Source: an uncultured Prevotella sp. (lineage in GTDB: Bacteria; Bacteroidota; Bacteroidia; Bacteroidales; Bacteroidaceae). From it: DNA of 64,000 nucleotides. Shown here in pieces: positions 61,617 through 64,000 of this stretch. The notes under the pieces were generated by a model, which saw nothing but the letters and a program-made list of their open reading frames with translations, did no database searches and was not told the DNA's origin. A program made the position numbers and the translations under genes. The stretch's first letter is position 1, and every line of letters begins with the position of its first letter. The stretch lies in NCBI RefSeq assembly GCF_946407605.1, contig NZ_CAMJOS010000009.1, positions 38,362 through 102,361 on the forward strand, written 5' to 3'.

Positions 61617-64000
61617 ATGACTTACAAGAAATCTATTCTATTAACCGGTTGTGCTCTCTTTGCATTGGCAATTCAGGCACAGGTAACTATCGACATCGAT
61701 ACACAGCAGCGCGGACCGAAGGTTAGTCCGATGCTCTATGGAATCTTCTATGAAGATATCAACCACGCAGCCGACGGCGGCATCTATGCCGAGTTGATAC
61801 GCAACCGCTCGTTTGAAGACGGACCACGTTATGGCGCACCTGCTGATATGCAGGGATGGTCAACCTATGCAGCAGCCCCGTCGCAACTCACGGCAAGACT
61901 CATACAACCCACGAAAAAGACACCACTGCTTAACAGTGTGCAGCACAACGCCCTGGCACTCGACATCAAGGCTTCGCCCACGATGCCTGTCTGCCTGGTA
62001 AACGAGGGCTACTGGGGCATCAATGCCGTGCAGGGGCGCAGTTATCATCTCACATTCTGGGCAAAAGCCTTGAAATATCAAGGTACCGTGAAGGCCACGC
62101 TCTGCTCTAAGGACGGCTCACTGCTCTATGCCGAGACAGTGGTCAGCCAATTCCCTGACGTCAAGGCCAAGGGCTGGACGAAGTACGAGGCAACCCTTAC
62201 CTCCAACGACAATGATCCTAAGGCACGGTTTGCGCTGGTCTTCGATGGCGTGGGACAGGTACAGCTTGACATGGTAAGCCTTTTCCCTCCAACCTTCAAG
62301 AATCGCGAAAACGGCATGCGTCCCGATCTTGCCAATATGCTGTGGCAGATGCATCCTAAGTTCATGCGCTTCCCCGGCGGATGCTTTGTAGAGGGACAGG
62401 AGAGTCCTGATAACGCCTTCCGATGGGAGCGCACCATAGGACCGATAGAAGAACGTGAAGGGCATTGGAACGTGAACTGGGGATACCGCACAACCGACGG
62501 ACTCGGTTATCACGAATATCTACAACTGGCAGAGGACCTGAACGCCAAGCCGCTCTATGTAGTAAACGTAGGACTATGGCACGGTGGTATGACTCCATAC
62601 GACAACATACAGCCGTGGATTGACGAATGTATGAATGCCTTGGAGTATGCCAATGGTCCCGTCACTTCGAAATATGGTGCCTTACGCGCCAAGAACGGGC
62701 ACCCTGAACCATTCGGAATAGAATATATAGAGGTGGGAAACGAGAACAACCAGCCTGATCCCAATCAGCAGAGTGACCACTACTATGAGCGTTATGAGCA
62801 GTTCTATAAAGCCATACGTGAAAAGTACCCTGAGATGAAAATCATAGGAAACGTGGTCGCATGGGGCGATGACAACCCGAAGTGGAACAGCAAGCTGCCT
62901 GTGGATCTGCTTGACGAGCATTACTATCGCTCACCTGACTGGTTCGCTGCCGCTTTCCATAAATACGACAGCTATGACCGTCAAGGGCCAAAGGTATATG
63001 TGGGCGAATATGCTGTGACAAACGGCTACGGCAATCTGGGCAATATGAATGCAGCCCTTGGCGAGGCTGTATATATGATGGGAATGGAGAATAACTCCGA
63101 CGTAGTCGAATTAGCTTCCTATGCGCCAATCTTCGTCAATGAGAACGATGCCCGCTGGCGTCCTGATATGATACGTTTCAATAGCAGTCGTGTAATGGGC
63201 ACCCCAAGCTACTACGTTCAGCAGCTCATGCCTCAGCATCTGGGCACCCAGGTAGTGAAGGTGGTACAGAACAATCCCTACAAGGATGTGGCACGAAAAC
63301 CTCTTACTCCCAAGCAGAGCCGTGTAGGATTCGGCACATGGAGCACACATGCTTCTTTCGAAACCGTCAAGGAATACGATTATGTCAATGGCGACTGGAA
63401 CAAAGAAGGTAATATCGTTCGACAGACAGGGCTGAAGGATGGCACCCTATGTATAGAGAAGAATGTTATCGACAGCGACCACTACACATGTAAGTTCCGC
63501 GCACGCAAAGACGAGGGAGCAGAAGGATTCCTCATCATCTTCAACTATGTGGACGACAAGAACTACTGTTGGGTGAACTTCGGAGGATGGACAAACTCAC
63601 AGCATGCCATAGAGCAAATCAGCAATGGCGGAAAGCTGCTGACCGCAAGTAAGCGAGGACATATCGAGTCTGGACGCTGGTATGATGTAACCCTTCAGGT
63701 GGCAGGAGATAGCGTCAAGGCATGGCTCGACAACGAACTTGTCTTCGACACGGTCTTGAAGCATGATGAAACGAAAGGAATCTTCTCGTCTGCCACTATC
63801 GACGATGCCACAGGTGAACTTATCGTAAAGATAGCAAATACCAGCGATGTCGCAACAACCGCCAACGTCAACCTCAAGAATTTCACACCGGCATCAGCCC
63901 GAGTAGTACGCTTGGCAGCCAACGATGGTATGGAAGAGAACACGCTCGATGCCCCTACCACCATTCACCCTGTGGAGCAGTTACTCTCCCCAGAGAACAA
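61617..64000 (+). CDS. GH51 alpha-L-arabinofuranosidase (partial, runs off the right edge)
   Basis: At least 794 residues; no stop before the window end. Signal peptide MTYKKSILLTGCALFALAI then QAQVT. GH51 architecture: SPMLYGIFYEDINHAADGG, a CBM4-like insert (~85-225), RFPGGCFVEGQESPDNAFRW, acid/base YIEVGNENNQP (about 373) and nucleophile KVYVGEYAVTNG (about 463). An extra concanavalin-like module follows at ~610-720 (YTCKFRARKDEGAEGFLIIF then NYCWVNFGG). It removes arabinose from arabinoxylan or arabinan. It has its own promoter, 230 bases after the LacZ-type gene. Confidence 0.88.
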   Translation, partial: MTYKKSILLTGCALFALAIQAQVTIDIDTQQRGPKVSPMLYGIFYEDINHAADGGIYAELIRNRSFEDGPRYGAPADMQGWSTYAAAPSQLTARLIQPTKKTPLLNSVQHNALALDIKASPTMPVCLVNEGYWGINAVQGRSYHLTFWAKALKYQGTVKATLCSKDGSLLYAETVVSQFPDVKAKGWTKYEATLTSNDNDPKARFALVFDGVGQVQLDMVSLFPPTFKNRENGMRPDLANMLWQMHPKFMRFPGGCFVEGQESPDNAFRWERTIGPIEEREGHWNVNWGYRTTDGLGYHEYLQLAEDLNAKPLYVVNVGLWHGGMTPYDNIQPWIDECMNALEYANGPVTSKYGALRAKNGHPEPFGIEYIEVGNENNQPDPNQQSDHYYERYEQFYKAIREKYPEMKIIGNVVAWGDDNPKWNSKLPVDLLDEHYYRSPDWFAAAFHKYDSYDRQGPKVYVGEYAVTNGYGNLGNMNAALGEAVYMMGMENNSDVVELASYAPIFVNENDARWRPDMIRFNSSRVMGTPSYYVQQLMPQHLGTQVVKVVQNNPYKDVARKPLTPKQSRVGFGTWSTHASFETVKEYDYVNGDWNKEGNIVRQTGLKDGTLCIEKNVIDSDHYTCKFRARKDEGAEGFLIIFNYVDDKNYCWVNFGGWTNSQHAIEQISNGGKLLTASKRGHIESGRWYDVTLQVAGDSVKAWLDNELVFDTVLKHDETKGIFSSATIDDATGELIVKIANTSDVATTANVNLKNFTPASARVVRLAANDGMEENTLDAPTTIHPVEQLLSPEN

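Overview
The window looks like a chromosomal segment of a gut or rumen Bacteroidales bacterium, most likely Prevotella or a close relative. The evidence is the Bacteroidetes promoter pattern (TTTG, about 19 bases, then TAnnTTTG) in front of many genes, the absence of strong Shine-Dalgarno sites, long NusB and YbbR/DUF5606 proteins typical of the phylum, fused MaeB, a BACON/DUF4595-type lipoprotein, and a large set of secreted plant-glycan hydrolases. I found no tRNA, rRNA, CRISPR array, integrase or transposase.

Layout. 1-6832: end of carB, manA, the rpsF-rpsR-rplI ribosomal operon, an FGGY sugar kinase, a Nudix plus macro-like fusion and a lipoprotein. 7070-9322: a GH115 alpha-glucuronidase on the minus strand. 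9462-18890: an AT-richer accessory island. It holds an MmeI-like DNA methyltransferase, a small-ORF/DUF6169 pair, a type III restriction-like helicase, a split GIY-YIG nuclease with a C-terminal ASCH domain, an HTH plus phospholipase-D nuclease and a second ASCH-like protein, with a candidate small RNA at each edge. 18890-19440: repeats only. 19480-25999: a five-gene minus-strand glycan assembly operon (four glycosyltransferases and a flippase). 26074-44143: housekeeping genes (uvrD/pcrA, glucosaminidase, folK, maeB, tetR, mannonate-type dehydrogenase, coaE, ybbR, yajC, nusB, rplY, pth, hslR, queF, pfkA), with one frameshifted kinase gene. 44252-64000: a carbohydrate cluster with GH31 on the minus strand, a truncated AraC regulator, then GH5, GH29, GH115, GH78, GH2, GH2 and GH51 on the plus strand.

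How the parts may work together. The accessory island reads as a restriction-modification-like defence system: the methyltransferase would mark self DNA, the helicase would translocate, and the GIY-YIG and PLD proteins would supply nuclease activity. The two ASCH-type domains could sense modified bases. The two large genes share a 29-base repeat followed by a hairpin just before the start codon, which suggests coordinated control. The hydrolase operon fits attack on fucosylated, glucuronylated hemicellulose or arabinogalactan-type side chains. No SusC/SusD pair is visible here. GH51 and the distant GH115 at 7070-9322 carry nearly identical promoter leaders and so probably share a regulator.

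A pervasive oddity is short heptanucleotide tandem repeats. They sit between genes and also, in the open orientation, inside coding sequences (GH31, GH29, GH115, GH2 and a glycosyltransferase), where they make linker-like insertions.
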